This document shows positions 10,301-17,418 of a DNA stretch of 64,000 bases, piece by piece. The notes under the pieces are model-generated. The model saw only the letters and a program-made list of their open reading frames with translations, had not been told where the DNA came from and did not search any database. A program made the translations under genes and the position numbers. This DNA comes from JAAYJR01 sp964611525 (lineage in GTDB: Bacteria > Bacteroidota > Bacteroidia > Bacteroidales > Prolixibacteraceae). The stretch's first letter is position 1. Every line of letters begins with the position of its first letter. The stretch covers positions 9,571-73,570 of the forward strand of contig CAZTAL010000141.1 of assembly GCA_964611525.1 (NCBI GenBank), written 5' to 3'.

Positions 10301-10624
10301 ATAAATAGCTCCGAAAGGAAGGAAATTTTAAAAAAGCTTTCATACAGCTTAAAAAAACCTGAAATGTATAAATGGTTCGACGGCAATTATAAAGTGATCA
10401 CGGAAAGAGAACTTCTCACACCTTCGAAATTACTCCGTCCCGACCGTGTTATGATCTCGGGCGACAGGGCAGTTGTGCTTGATTACAAATGGGGAGAGAA
10501 AATACCTGTAAAGCATAGAAAACAGGTTCTTCAGTATGCCGATACTCTTAAAGAGTGTGGATTTGCACAAGTGGAGGGTTACTTATGGTACATTAATCAG
10601 AATGAACTCGAAAAAGTATGCTGA
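7370..10624 (+). CDS. AddA-like UvrD-family helicase/exonuclease
   Basis: This 1084-residue ATP-dependent helicase-nuclease processes double-strand DNA ends for recombination, as AddA/RecB does. Superfamily 1A motifs are in order: Walker A ASAGSGKT (residues 7-14), TFTNKATNEM (Ia), LDEFQDTS (II, ~385), GDVKQSVYRWR (III), LEKNWRS (IV), VRLLTVHKAKGLEF (V, ~757) and LVYVAFTRAK (VI). At the C-terminus, PDRVMI...VLDYKWG (~1036) and KQVLQYA form the PD-(D/E)xK nuclease core with its Gln-motif. The AddB subunit, commonly adjacent in this phylum, is not in the neighbourhood. AddA is more likely than RecB because of the Bacteroidota context, but I leave the symbol blank. Confidence 0.88.
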   Translation: MLTVYRASAGSGKTFQLVAEYLKLIIDNPFNYRHILAVTFTNKATNEMKSRILEQLSLLADNRQSDYMDILTKKNSLKPEKVRIRARKVLRNILHDYNRFSISTIDSFTQLIIKAFNRETGISPNFVLGLDDDLILEEAVDRLLSKLDTDKQLQKWLAGFSREKIKENRSQQIERDIKLLGKELFKEKFQIFFPDKKDSVYTHENLESFRRELNKMIAWFETTIRKKAKYCIELLQENGFSTDDLSYRSTGIGGYLKKLSEGIINEPKARVIDAEESAHNWYSKTHKQKDRLGELAENHLQPLLHEILIFYRENIIRYLSALEVRKQLRVLGILTDLKSEIQDLLHEKGILQLSDSNLLLSKIIGDTDSPFIYEKIGTRYKYFMLDEFQDTSALQWNNFRPLVANSLSEGHKNLLAGDVKQSVYRWRNSDWNILASQVDRDFPHISPVEIPLEKNWRSRINIIEFNNAVISEIKTAMGNYLLNEIEDENYIEKFRNIYKHLIQEPGNPEAVKKGLTEIKFMEKENFEADSAGLLVEQIKLLQDKGFKASEIAILIRKNKEGPKIVETFLAAAQKDENASYNLTVLSNESLFLHASRGVNFVMLVIETIIDEKNEINKTALLYLWLSWLKPALGKIEHSSAGVVSADTDARNKNTGSWPIDTNYEAVFEEEMGAKIKTAESKILLTSLDETIIQICSIFNLFEIKSELPYLQALIDEAAEIKLLLSNDLSNFLLWWKEKGHETSVSVNEEVDSVRLLTVHKAKGLEFEAVLIPFFNWDTSWSGSQSPLLWCRPSIRPFNKFPLLPVKAGKILAGTIFRDDYLEEKVNSCIDTLNLVYVAFTRAKSALFINCKKPNENKNANTPGRTINSLLLSSLEQLAYKNQFTGCLNDDGYTFRYGELPVYFHDDSPSNTNIINKYFSNDFTARLRLRINSEEFLMKDNQSRSVKNTGKLIHEILSEIETVNDIEGACNKAFKERKINSSERKEILKKLSYSLKKPEMYKWFDGNYKVITERELLTPSKLLRPDRVMISGDRAVVLDYKWGEKIPVKHRKQVLQYADTLKECGFAQVEGYLWYINQNELEKVC

Positions 10625-10747
10625 CAAAAGTAATGGCGTTTTATTATTTTTTTACTGTCCAGAAGAAAATTATTGGACTAAAGCCCTTGTTTGATGCAGT
10701 ATTCATAGCCCCGGGATTAATACAGGGATAAAAAATAAATAAATTTC

Positions 10748-10755
10748 TATCTTTG
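10748..10755 (+). promoter_or_regulatory. Candidate -7 box (TATCTTTG)
   Basis: This is an exact TAnnTTTG match 30 bp before the ATG of the DUF4293 gene. The -33 region is AT-rich without a clear TTTG. The 19-bp sequence that overlaps its 3' end recurs at 62746. Confidence 0.45.
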
Positions 10756-10772
10756 AGTTCAGTATAAAAACT
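10754..10772 (+). repeat. 19-bp exact dispersed repeat, copy 1
   Basis: The sequence TGAGTTCAGTATAAAAACT occurs here, in the leader of the DUF4293 gene, and identically at 62746-62764 just after the SusD-like gene, in the same orientation. Both copies are non-coding. Confidence 0.7.
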
Positions 10773-10785
10773 TATTCAATACATC

Positions 10786-11229
10786 ATGATACAGAGAATC
10801 CAAACAGTTTTCATTTTTGTGGCTGCATTGTTCATTGCGTTCCTGCTAAAACTTGAATTTGCCTCACTGGTAGTAAACGACAAATTATATACATTTTCAG
10901 CCAAAGGAATTGTCAGTGGCGAAGAGATTATACATGACGGATTACCGTTGATGCTATTTATCTCACTCGTCGTATTAATGCACCTTGTTGCCATATTCCT
11001 TTATAAAAAACGTATACGTCAAATGAGATTGCTTGGCTTTACGATTTTGCTTTTAATCGGACTGACGGGATTGATGTTTTTCTTTTTATATACTTCATTC
11101 GACGATATTAAAGTAGCTTTCAAAATACCAATGTCCTTTCCGCTGATAGCGATCATACTGGATTATCTGTCAATCCGCGCCATCGGTAAAGATGAAGCGC
11201 TTGTGAGAAGTCTGGACCGGATACGCTGA
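10786..11229 (+). CDS. DUF4293 family membrane protein
   Basis: The 147-residue protein has four hydrophobic helices at roughly residues 5-24, 48-70, 79-103 and 112-130. It begins MIQRIQT and ends RAIGKDEALVRSLDRIR, the hallmark ends of the Bacteroidota family DUF4293. It sits in the inner membrane and its function is unknown. It is preceded by a TATCTTTG promoter box and a 160-bp gap after the helicase gene, so it is probably a single transcription unit. Confidence 0.85.
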   Translation: MIQRIQTVFIFVAALFIAFLLKLEFASLVVNDKLYTFSAKGIVSGEEIIHDGLPLMLFISLVVLMHLVAIFLYKKRIRQMRLLGFTILLLIGLTGLMFFFLYTSFDDIKVAFKIPMSFPLIAIILDYLSIRAIGKDEALVRSLDRIR

Positions 11230-11263
11230 CTTTCTCCTGCTGAATAGATCAGAAGAACAATGC

Positions 11264-11288
11264 CCTCATAAATAAATCATGAGGACAA
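11264..11288 (+). repeat. 25-bp dispersed hairpin element, copy 1
   Basis: These 25 bp match 25804-25828 in inverted orientation at 23 of 25 positions. The core AATAAATCATGAGGACA is identical. Here CCTCAT (11264-11269) can pair with ATGAGG (11279-11284). It lies just downstream of the DUF4293 gene, and a second small inverted repeat (AAGATTT/AAATCTT, 11287-11310) follows, so it may contribute to termination. Confidence 0.6.
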
Positions 11289-11348
11289 GATTTGCCCTGT
11301 AAAAAATCTTCTTAGCGATTTAACAGGAATTGCGTAGTCTTAAAAAAT

Positions 11349-11386
11349 GTAAGTTCCCAACACCGTAAGTTCCCAACACCGTAAGT
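11349..11386 (+). repeat. Short tandem repeat, 16-bp unit
   Basis: GTAAGTTCCCAACACC occurs twice in perfect tandem (11349-11364, 11365-11380) and begins a third time (GTAAGT). It lies in the convergent gap between DUF4293 and the editing-domain gene. No function is evident. Confidence 0.85.
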
Positions 11387-11441
11387 GACCATTTTCAGGA
11401 CAAGCACAACTAGACCACCGGACTTTCCTGCCAGAATAAAA

Positions 11442-11855
11442 TTACAGTGACGCCCATATCCGTGCAAGTGAATGACCGGGGGCTTTAATTTGCAAATCCA
11501 AAAAATAACCGAAAGGTGTCTGTGCTGTTGAATATCCGCCATTACGAAGCCGCACTTCGGCGAGATCGAAAATCTCCATGGTAAACTCCACCGAAGCTTT
11601 CGAATCTGAGAGATGAGCAAATGAGTGAAGGATGATCTTTTTACAATCATTTTTACGGGCAGTCCACTTAAGATGGTTCACTAATTTCTTCTCACGGCTT
11701 CTGATATCATATTCCTCATCTTCTTTCTCAATATGAATAAAAGCCAGGATACTATCTGTAAAGGTATTGCCCTCAGTCACATCCTCAGCCGTGTCAAGAT
11801 TTTTCAGGGCAGGAGAATAACCAAATTCATCTACATACATTACTAATATCTTCAT
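11442..11855 (-). CDS. Stand-alone threonyl-tRNA synthetase editing-domain protein
   Basis: The 137-residue protein resembles the archaeal threonyl-tRNA synthetase N-terminal editing domain (Pfam tRNA-Thr_ED, a D-aminoacyl-tRNA-deacylase-like fold) that hydrolyses mischarged Ser-tRNA(Thr). Visible hallmarks are the start MKILVMYVDEFGY, the central KKIILHSFAHLSDSKAS, and the end AQTPFGYFLDLQIKAPGHSL. It is the length of the domain alone with no synthetase part attached. Free-standing relatives occur in Bacteroidota. The gene is divergent from the secreted protease (101 bp between starts). Editing or D-aminoacyl-tRNA hydrolysis in trans is inferred from the family; the substrate is not proven. 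Confidence 0.75.
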   Translation of the reverse strand: MKILVMYVDEFGYSPALKNLDTAEDVTEGNTFTDSILAFIHIEKEDEEYDIRSREKKLVNHLKWTARKNDCKKIILHSFAHLSDSKASVEFTMEIFDLAEVRLRNGGYSTAQTPFGYFLDLQIKAPGHSLARIWASL

Positions 11856-11931
11856 ATCGCCATTTTGTTTTAATAGTTCCGGTAATCACAAACTTATTAA
11901 AAATTAATATAATGATTCTTTGGCAATATAT

Positions 11932-11939
11932 TAACTTTG
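11932..11939 (+). promoter_or_regulatory. -7 box (TAACTTTG) deciding the protease start
   Basis: An exact TAnnTTTG box lies 17 bp before ATG 11957. An earlier in-frame ATG at 11912 is upstream of this box and would add 15 residues ahead of the signal peptide, so the promoter supports the 11957 start. The resulting leader would be only about 10 nt. Confidence 0.5.
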
Positions 11940-11956
11940 GCGAAAAAGTAAAAAGC

Positions 11957-14134
11957 ATGCGTGGGTTTTTTCTGGCCGTGGCCTTCACTCTTTCAATATC
12001 TGTTGTCACTAACGGACAAATTTCCAGTGGCGGTCATCCCTTAGAGGTGTCTGCACTTAAAAGCCGCAGCATCCCTCAAAAAATAATGCTACCGGTAAAT
12101 AACAAAAAATTATTGAGGCAGGCAAAAGAAATGGAGAGTCATGATATTAATCTTAAGTCATTGCGGTTTGCCCACAATTTTAATGTTAACTTCTCACCCG
12201 GCAGTGATGGGATATGGATAGACAACATTAAGGGTTTCGATATATGGACACTGAAAATCCGTTCAAACGAAGCAAAATCCCTCAGCCTTATATTCGACAA
12301 ATTTCACCTTCCGAAGGGTGCCAGATTATTCTTATTCAATGAAGAAAAAAACCATTATCTTGGTGCTTTCACTTCTTTCAATAATAAAGCCTCAGGAAAA
12401 TTTGCTGTTTCTCCGGTTGCAGGTGACGTAATAACAATTCAATATGAAGTTCCTTCAGAGGGGGACAAAGGTGATGACTTTATAATTTCCAGTGTTAATC
12501 ATGATTTTACCGGAATATTAAAGTATGACGACCGCAGGCCTTCCGGCAATTTGCCCGGAGAATGTAATGTTGATATCAATTGCGACATCGGCAATGACTT
12601 GACGAACGTAAAAGATGCCGTATGCAGAATAATATCCGGTGTTGATATATGCACAGGTACTTTATTAAACAACACGGCTGAAGATCAGAAGCCCTATATT
12701 ATTTCAGCGGCTCATTGCTTTGATGGTCCTGAAAAATCGTCAACTGCCGTTTTTACTTTCAACTATGAGAGTCCTTATTGCGCAGTAATTGACGGCGATC
12801 CTTCCAATTCCATTTCAGGGGCAGTTATGCGTGCTTACTCCGACAGTCTTGATTTCGCATTGATGGAGCTAAGTCTTGAGCCACCCCCTGAGTTCAGACC
12901 ATATTACGCCGGCTGGGATAACAGCGGGAATATCCCCGATTCTACAACAACTATACATCATCCGGAAGGGCATATAAAAAAAATCTCGGCAGACAGTGAC
13001 AAACCCCTGATTTCTGATTACCGAAAAGAATACACACCAGATGGATTCCTGAAGATCGTGCGTTGGGATTTAGGAGTTACTGAACCCGGCTCTTCGGGGT
13101 GTCCTCTGTTCACTCCTGAACAAAATGTGATTGGCACCCTCACCGGGGGCGAAGCTAGCTGTACTTCACCGGTAAATGATTATTTCTCCCGCCTGGAGGT
13201 GGCATGGGAATATAAGGCCGACTCCTCAAAACAATTAAAAAGCTGGTTGGATCCTGTCAATCAGGGCATTGCAAAATTACAGGGCAAACGTTTTTTTACT
13301 TCCGAAAACCTTTGTCTTGCCTTTACCAACCTTACAGATAAAGATATTCACGATAATATACCACTGATTTATTCAGAAGAATTTTCCGGGTATTGGGGTG
13401 GCACCAATAATCTTGGGATAACAGGATTTGCAGAACGTTTTTCAATTCCCGGAAACGAAATATTACATGGCATTTCATTGGGAGTGGGGAAAATAGACCT
13501 TTTCGGTATAAATAATGATAGCCAAATAGAAATTAATATTTATAACGGCAGTGATCTTCCCGAAACAGTTATACATTCGCAGACAATTAAAGTTAAGAGT
13601 CTGGCAACCGATGCAATGAACTTTATAGAATTCAGTGAAACAGTTGAGCCTACCGACACTTTTTTTGTGGGATTCGAACTGACCGGCATGAGTAACAGGG
13701 ACACGTTTATTGTTTACCAGTCGCTACGACCGGATACCTTAAATAATTTCTTCTTTTTCAAACAGGATGAAAGCTGGTATGATTTCAAGTCGTCAAATAT
13801 TGAAAACTATTCTATGGTGAATGTTTTTGAACTGGTAGCATGCAATGTTGAAACTGTGGTAAACGATACACCAATAATAAACAAACCTCTTGAGGCATTG
13901 GTCTATCCCAATCCCGCCAGGTCGATTTTTACTTTTGAAGCCGGACAAACGATTGATCCGAAAAATATATCTGTTTTCAATCTTATCGGAAAGGAGGTCA
14001 GTGTGATACTTACAAAACACAGGGACAAAAAAATTCAAATTGACCTGTCGGGTAATATTCCCGGCATCTATTTTATCAGATTAAAAACCCAAAAGGGCAT
14101 TATCACCAGAAAAGTATCATATATCCCATGGTAA
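11957..14134 (+). CDS. T9SS-exported trypsin-like serine protease (lysyl-endopeptidase-like)
   Basis: The 725-residue precursor starts with a signal peptide (MRGFFLAVAFTLSISVVTNG). A beta-rich propeptide-like region (to about residue 185) is followed by an S1-type protease domain with the triad visible: His253 in ISAAHCF, Asp299 in SLDFALMEL and Ser380 in PGSSGCPLF. Paired cysteines resemble the lysyl endopeptidase group. The C-terminal ~75 residues (VYPNPARSIFTFEAG ... GIYFIRLKTQKG) are a type A T9SS sorting domain, so the mature enzyme is released or anchored outside the cell. It stands 10 bp upstream of an iron/haem/cobalamin-type ABC importer, suggesting co-transcription and a nutrient-scavenging role. 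Cleavage specificity is inferred only. Confidence 0.88.
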   Translation: MRGFFLAVAFTLSISVVTNGQISSGGHPLEVSALKSRSIPQKIMLPVNNKKLLRQAKEMESHDINLKSLRFAHNFNVNFSPGSDGIWIDNIKGFDIWTLKIRSNEAKSLSLIFDKFHLPKGARLFLFNEEKNHYLGAFTSFNNKASGKFAVSPVAGDVITIQYEVPSEGDKGDDFIISSVNHDFTGILKYDDRRPSGNLPGECNVDINCDIGNDLTNVKDAVCRIISGVDICTGTLLNNTAEDQKPYIISAAHCFDGPEKSSTAVFTFNYESPYCAVIDGDPSNSISGAVMRAYSDSLDFALMELSLEPPPEFRPYYAGWDNSGNIPDSTTTIHHPEGHIKKISADSDKPLISDYRKEYTPDGFLKIVRWDLGVTEPGSSGCPLFTPEQNVIGTLTGGEASCTSPVNDYFSRLEVAWEYKADSSKQLKSWLDPVNQGIAKLQGKRFFTSENLCLAFTNLTDKDIHDNIPLIYSEEFSGYWGGTNNLGITGFAERFSIPGNEILHGISLGVGKIDLFGINNDSQIEINIYNGSDLPETVIHSQTIKVKSLATDAMNFIEFSETVEPTDTFFVGFELTGMSNRDTFIVYQSLRPDTLNNFFFFKQDESWYDFKSSNIENYSMVNVFELVACNVETVVNDTPIINKPLEALVYPNPARSIFTFEAGQTIDPKNISVFNLIGKEVSVILTKHRDKKIQIDLSGNIPGIYFIRLKTQKGIITRKVSYIPW

Positions 14135-14144
14135 AATAATATTT

Positions 14145-15269
14145 ATGAATCGAATTTATATAATTTTAATCCTGATACAGACAATAGCAGCATGTTGTCC
14201 TGATGCGAAACGGAAAGACAACAATATAAATTCAAATAAATATGCACAGGGCTTCATGACCGAAGTTCATGAGAATTATACAAAAGTGACAATACACAAT
14301 CCATGGGAAAAAGCAGAAAATATATCTATTGAATATTTTCTTGTTAATAAAAATACCTCTTTGCCCGACTCGCTTCACGAAAATAAGATTATCCGCACCC
14401 CTGTCGAACGCGTTATCTGCTTATCAACCACACACCTTGCTTTTCTTGAAATTTTAAATGAAACCGGCAGTGTAGCGGGTATTTCAGGAATAAAATATAT
14501 ATCAAGTTTCGAAATACGTAACCGTTTTGAAGAAGGCAAAATACCCGATGTAGGCTACGGACAAAATCTCAATTATGAAGTGCTTTTAAAACAAAAACCG
14601 GACCTGGTAATGGCTTATGCATTGGGAAGCGAAGTAACAGCTTATTCTCAGAAGCTGAATGAATTCGGGATACCTGTTGTGATAATTGCCGAATATCTGG
14701 AAGAAACACCTCTGGGAAAAGCAGAGTGGATAAAATTTATCGGCCATCTGTTTGGAAAAGAACAGGAATCAATTGAATTTTTCAACAAACTGGAAAAGAA
14801 ATATCTTGAATTAAAGCAACTTACATCTGACATCCCCAACAAACCCAAAATCATGGTGGGATTACCACATAAAGATACATGGTGGGTACCGGGAGGTAAC
14901 TCATATCTGGCGAACCTGATAGCCGATGCAGGCGGTCATTATATAGGAAAGGAAAATCCGTCTCACGAAAGCTATGTTATCTCTTTTGAAAATGCTCTGG
15001 TCTGGGGCAACGAAGCCGACATATGGATAAATACGGGTAACTTGGTCACAAAAAAGGAGATACTTGCTGTCGATCAACGTTTTAATAATTTCAGGGTTTT
15101 CAGGGAGGGTAAAATATTTAATAATATCAAAAGACTTAGTTCTAATGGAGGAAATGATTTCTGGGAAAGCGGCACGGTTAATCCGCATTTGATTCTTCGC
15201 GATTTAATTAATACTTTTCATCCCGGACTTACTGACGACGAAATGATTTATTATAAAAAAATCAAATGA
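14145..15269 (+). CDS. ABC transporter substrate-binding lipoprotein (Fe-siderophore/haem/cobalamin type)
   Basis: The 374-residue protein belongs to the periplasmic-binding family Peripla_BP_2 (BtuF/FhuD type). A lipoprotein-like signal ends at Cys17/Cys18 (QTIAACC). The first lobe starts around RVICLSTTHLAFLEIL and VAGISGIKY, and the ligand lobe has PDLVMAYALGSE and KIMVGLPHKDTWWVPGGNSY. It captures the ligand in the periplasm and delivers it to the permease encoded next, with which it overlaps by 4 bp. It starts 10 bp after the secreted protease. The ligand (haem, siderophore or corrinoid) cannot be decided; no cobalamin riboswitch is seen upstream. Confidence 0.88.
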   Translation: MNRIYIILILIQTIAACCPDAKRKDNNINSNKYAQGFMTEVHENYTKVTIHNPWEKAENISIEYFLVNKNTSLPDSLHENKIIRTPVERVICLSTTHLAFLEILNETGSVAGISGIKYISSFEIRNRFEEGKIPDVGYGQNLNYEVLLKQKPDLVMAYALGSEVTAYSQKLNEFGIPVVIIAEYLEETPLGKAEWIKFIGHLFGKEQESIEFFNKLEKKYLELKQLTSDIPNKPKIMVGLPHKDTWWVPGGNSYLANLIADAGGHYIGKENPSHESYVISFENALVWGNEADIWINTGNLVTKKEILAVDQRFNNFRVFREGKIFNNIKRLSSNGGNDFWESGTVNPHLILRDLINTFHPGLTDDEMIYYKKIK

Positions 15270-16318
15270 GAACTCATTTAAATAATAAAAGAAAACGAAT
15301 ACATATTACCTTTCTGATTCTCGGTATTATGTTCTTTTTGTTTTTTATTACTGATCTGCTTCTGGGATCACTTATTGTGCCAATTAAACAAGTTTTTCTC
15401 TCTTTTTTCCCTGCTTCAGAGATAAATGAAACCTTCAGGACTATCATTCTGGATTTCAGATTACCTAAAGCCCTTACAGCTATATTTGCCGGTGCTGCCT
15501 TGTCACTCAGCGGCTTGCTTATGCAGACTGTTTTCCGGAATCCCCTTGCCGGTCCTTTTGTGCTGGGAATAAGTGCGGGAGCTAGTCTGGGAGTTGCCCT
15601 TTTTGTTCTTGGATTTTCATCTGTAACAGCTCTCGGCATTTTCAGCTTCACAGGTGCATGGCCTCTGGCACTTGTTGCCTGGGCAGGTTCATTTCTAGTA
15701 ATTACACTGGTGCTTTATGTCTCGGCAAGAATAAATGATATAATGACTATACTAATACTGGGTATCCTTTTCACCAGCGCTGTTTCAGCCATAGTAAACA
15801 TTCTTCAATATTTCAGTAATGAATCAATGCTCAAGGCTTTTATTGTCTGGACCATGGGTAGTTTGGGAAATGTGACAAAATCACAACTTGCTGTTCTTAC
15901 TCCTGCACTGACAGCAGGAACAATACTGGCATTTCTCAGAGTAAAAGATCTGAACGCATTCCTTTTGGGTGAAAGCTATGCCCGGTCCTTAGGTGTGTCA
16001 GTCAAAACAAGCCGGGTGCTGATATTATTAAGCACAAGCCTTCTGGCAGGAACAATAACTGCTTTTTGTGGTCCTGTAGGCTTCATCGGAATAGCTGTAC
16101 CTCACATATGCAGGGTACTGTTCAAAACAGCAGATCATCTTGTACTGTTGCCTGCTGTTATAATAACCGGCAGTATTGTAATGCTCTTCAGCGACATTGT
16201 TTCCCAGCTTCCCGGTATGCAGACCACACTGCCAATCAATTCGGTAACTGCTCTTATAGGGATTCCGGTAATTATCTGGATAATTATTAAAAATAAAAAA
16301 TTTGTGTCGGTATCGTGA
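15266..16318 (+). CDS. FecCD-family ABC transporter permease
   Basis: The 350-residue inner-membrane protein has about ten hydrophobic helices and the FecCD/BtuC signatures DFRLPKALTAIFAGAALSLS, GLLMQTVFRNPLAGPFVLGI and FCGPVGFIGIAVPHICR, the last being the ATPase-coupling region. It forms the translocation channel for the ligand bound by the upstream lipoprotein. It overlaps the upstream gene by ATGA and the downstream ATPase gene by GTGA, so the three are translationally coupled. Confidence 0.92.
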   Translation: MRTHLNNKRKRIHITFLILGIMFFLFFITDLLLGSLIVPIKQVFLSFFPASEINETFRTIILDFRLPKALTAIFAGAALSLSGLLMQTVFRNPLAGPFVLGISAGASLGVALFVLGFSSVTALGIFSFTGAWPLALVAWAGSFLVITLVLYVSARINDIMTILILGILFTSAVSAIVNILQYFSNESMLKAFIVWTMGSLGNVTKSQLAVLTPALTAGTILAFLRVKDLNAFLLGESYARSLGVSVKTSRVLILLSTSLLAGTITAFCGPVGFIGIAVPHICRVLFKTADHLVLLPAVIITGSIVMLFSDIVSQLPGMQTTLPINSVTALIGIPVIIWIIIKNKKFVSVS

Positions 16319-17322
16319 AACAGCAAAATAGTTGCAATATTAAACTTGATCAGCTCACGGTAGGTTATGAGCAGACGGGTACACCTCCGCTTGAGATACA
16401 GAAAAATCTCAACTTGTCAGCCTCTTCCGGAGAAATGGTAGCACTGATTGGTTGCAACGGTATAGGCAAAAGTACACTCCTCAGGACAATAGCCGGCTTT
16501 CAACCCTGGTTTGCAGGGAACATCACCGTCAGCAACAGAGCATTAAACACTTTAAGTCCAAAAGAAATTGCCTGTATAATAAGTTTTGTTTCAACGGAAA
16601 ATATACGCATACCCAATATGTCTGTTTTCGACCTCGTGGCATATGGCCGCTTTCCATATACCAACTGGATCGGAATGCTTACAGACAATGACAAAACTAT
16701 CATCAGTGAGGCAATAGAAAAAGTCGGACTGAGAGGATTGATGCAAAGACCGGTTCTGCAAATAAGCGACGGGGAAAGGCAACGGGCTATGATTGCCCGT
16801 GCACTGGCACAGGACACACCGCTTATCATCCTTGACGAGCCTACTGCCTATCTCGACGTAAGCAATAAATATGAAATTTTTCACCTGCTTCAGACACTGG
16901 CAGATGAAAAAAATAAAACCATAGTACTTTCTACCCATGACCTAAATATAGCTCTCAGGGAAGTTGACAAGCTCTGGATAATCACTGAAAACTTCAGTTA
17001 CCAGGGCGCCCCGGAAGATGCTGTTCTTAACGGATGGCTCAGCAAGCTGTTCATGAACGAAAATATTGGATTTGACGCTGATGAGGGAAGCTTTTTTTTC
17101 AAAAAAAAGTTCAGAGCTAAAGTGAAAGTCGAGGGTAAAGGACTGCCTCTTACATGGACTTTAAGAGCACTTAACCGGAAAGGATACCAAATAGTAATGC
17201 AGGCTGAGCATGACTTAAAGGTAGTAATAAAGGAAAACTCATGGACCTTAACCTCAGAAAAGATTAATCAAAAATTCGATAGCATATATCAACTCATAGC
17301 CTTTCTGGAAAATCATCTCTGA
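16315..17322 (+). CDS. ABC transporter ATP-binding protein (FecE/BtuD type)
   Basis: This 335-residue ATPase powers the importer encoded upstream. It has Walker A GCNGIGKST (46-54), the signature ISDGERQRAMIARALA, Walker B LIILDEPTAYLD and the switch histidine in VLSTHDLNIAL. It starts with GTG, overlapping the permease stop by 4 bp. About 80 residues follow the nucleotide-binding domain (FRAKVKVEGKGLPLTWTLRA onward), an extension I have no function for; it has the look of a small regulatory alpha/beta domain. The gene ends the operon before a convergent gap. Confidence 0.92.
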   Translation: MKQQNSCNIKLDQLTVGYEQTGTPPLEIQKNLNLSASSGEMVALIGCNGIGKSTLLRTIAGFQPWFAGNITVSNRALNTLSPKEIACIISFVSTENIRIPNMSVFDLVAYGRFPYTNWIGMLTDNDKTIISEAIEKVGLRGLMQRPVLQISDGERQRAMIARALAQDTPLIILDEPTAYLDVSNKYEIFHLLQTLADEKNKTIVLSTHDLNIALREVDKLWIITENFSYQGAPEDAVLNGWLSKLFMNENIGFDADEGSFFFKKKFRAKVKVEGKGLPLTWTLRALNRKGYQIVMQAEHDLKVVIKENSWTLTSEKINQKFDSIYQLIAFLENHL

Positions 17323-17378
17323 TAATTACAGATATTTCCCTGACTATCTTTCCTTATTCAAAATAATCATATTACCCG

Positions 17379-17400
17379 ATTAATGAAAAAATCCATTAAT
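17379..17400. terminator. AT-rich hairpin between convergent genes
   Basis: ATTAATG (17379-17385) and CATTAAT (17394-17400) form a 7-bp inverted repeat with an 8-nt loop in the 96-bp convergent gap after the ABC operon and the permease gene. It is a weak but plausible bidirectional terminator. Confidence 0.3.
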
Positions 17401-17418
17401 AAAATAATTCTCACATTA

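Noticed and set aside
11312..11650. 112-codon open frame on the minus strand
   Set aside because: It runs antisense-frame through the editing-domain gene and the 16-bp tandem repeat, and its composition is not protein-like.
14088..14145. Cobalamin or other riboswitch before the ABC importer
   Set aside because: Only 10 bp separate the importer from the protease gene, leaving no room, and no cobalamin-box sequence is seen before the protease.
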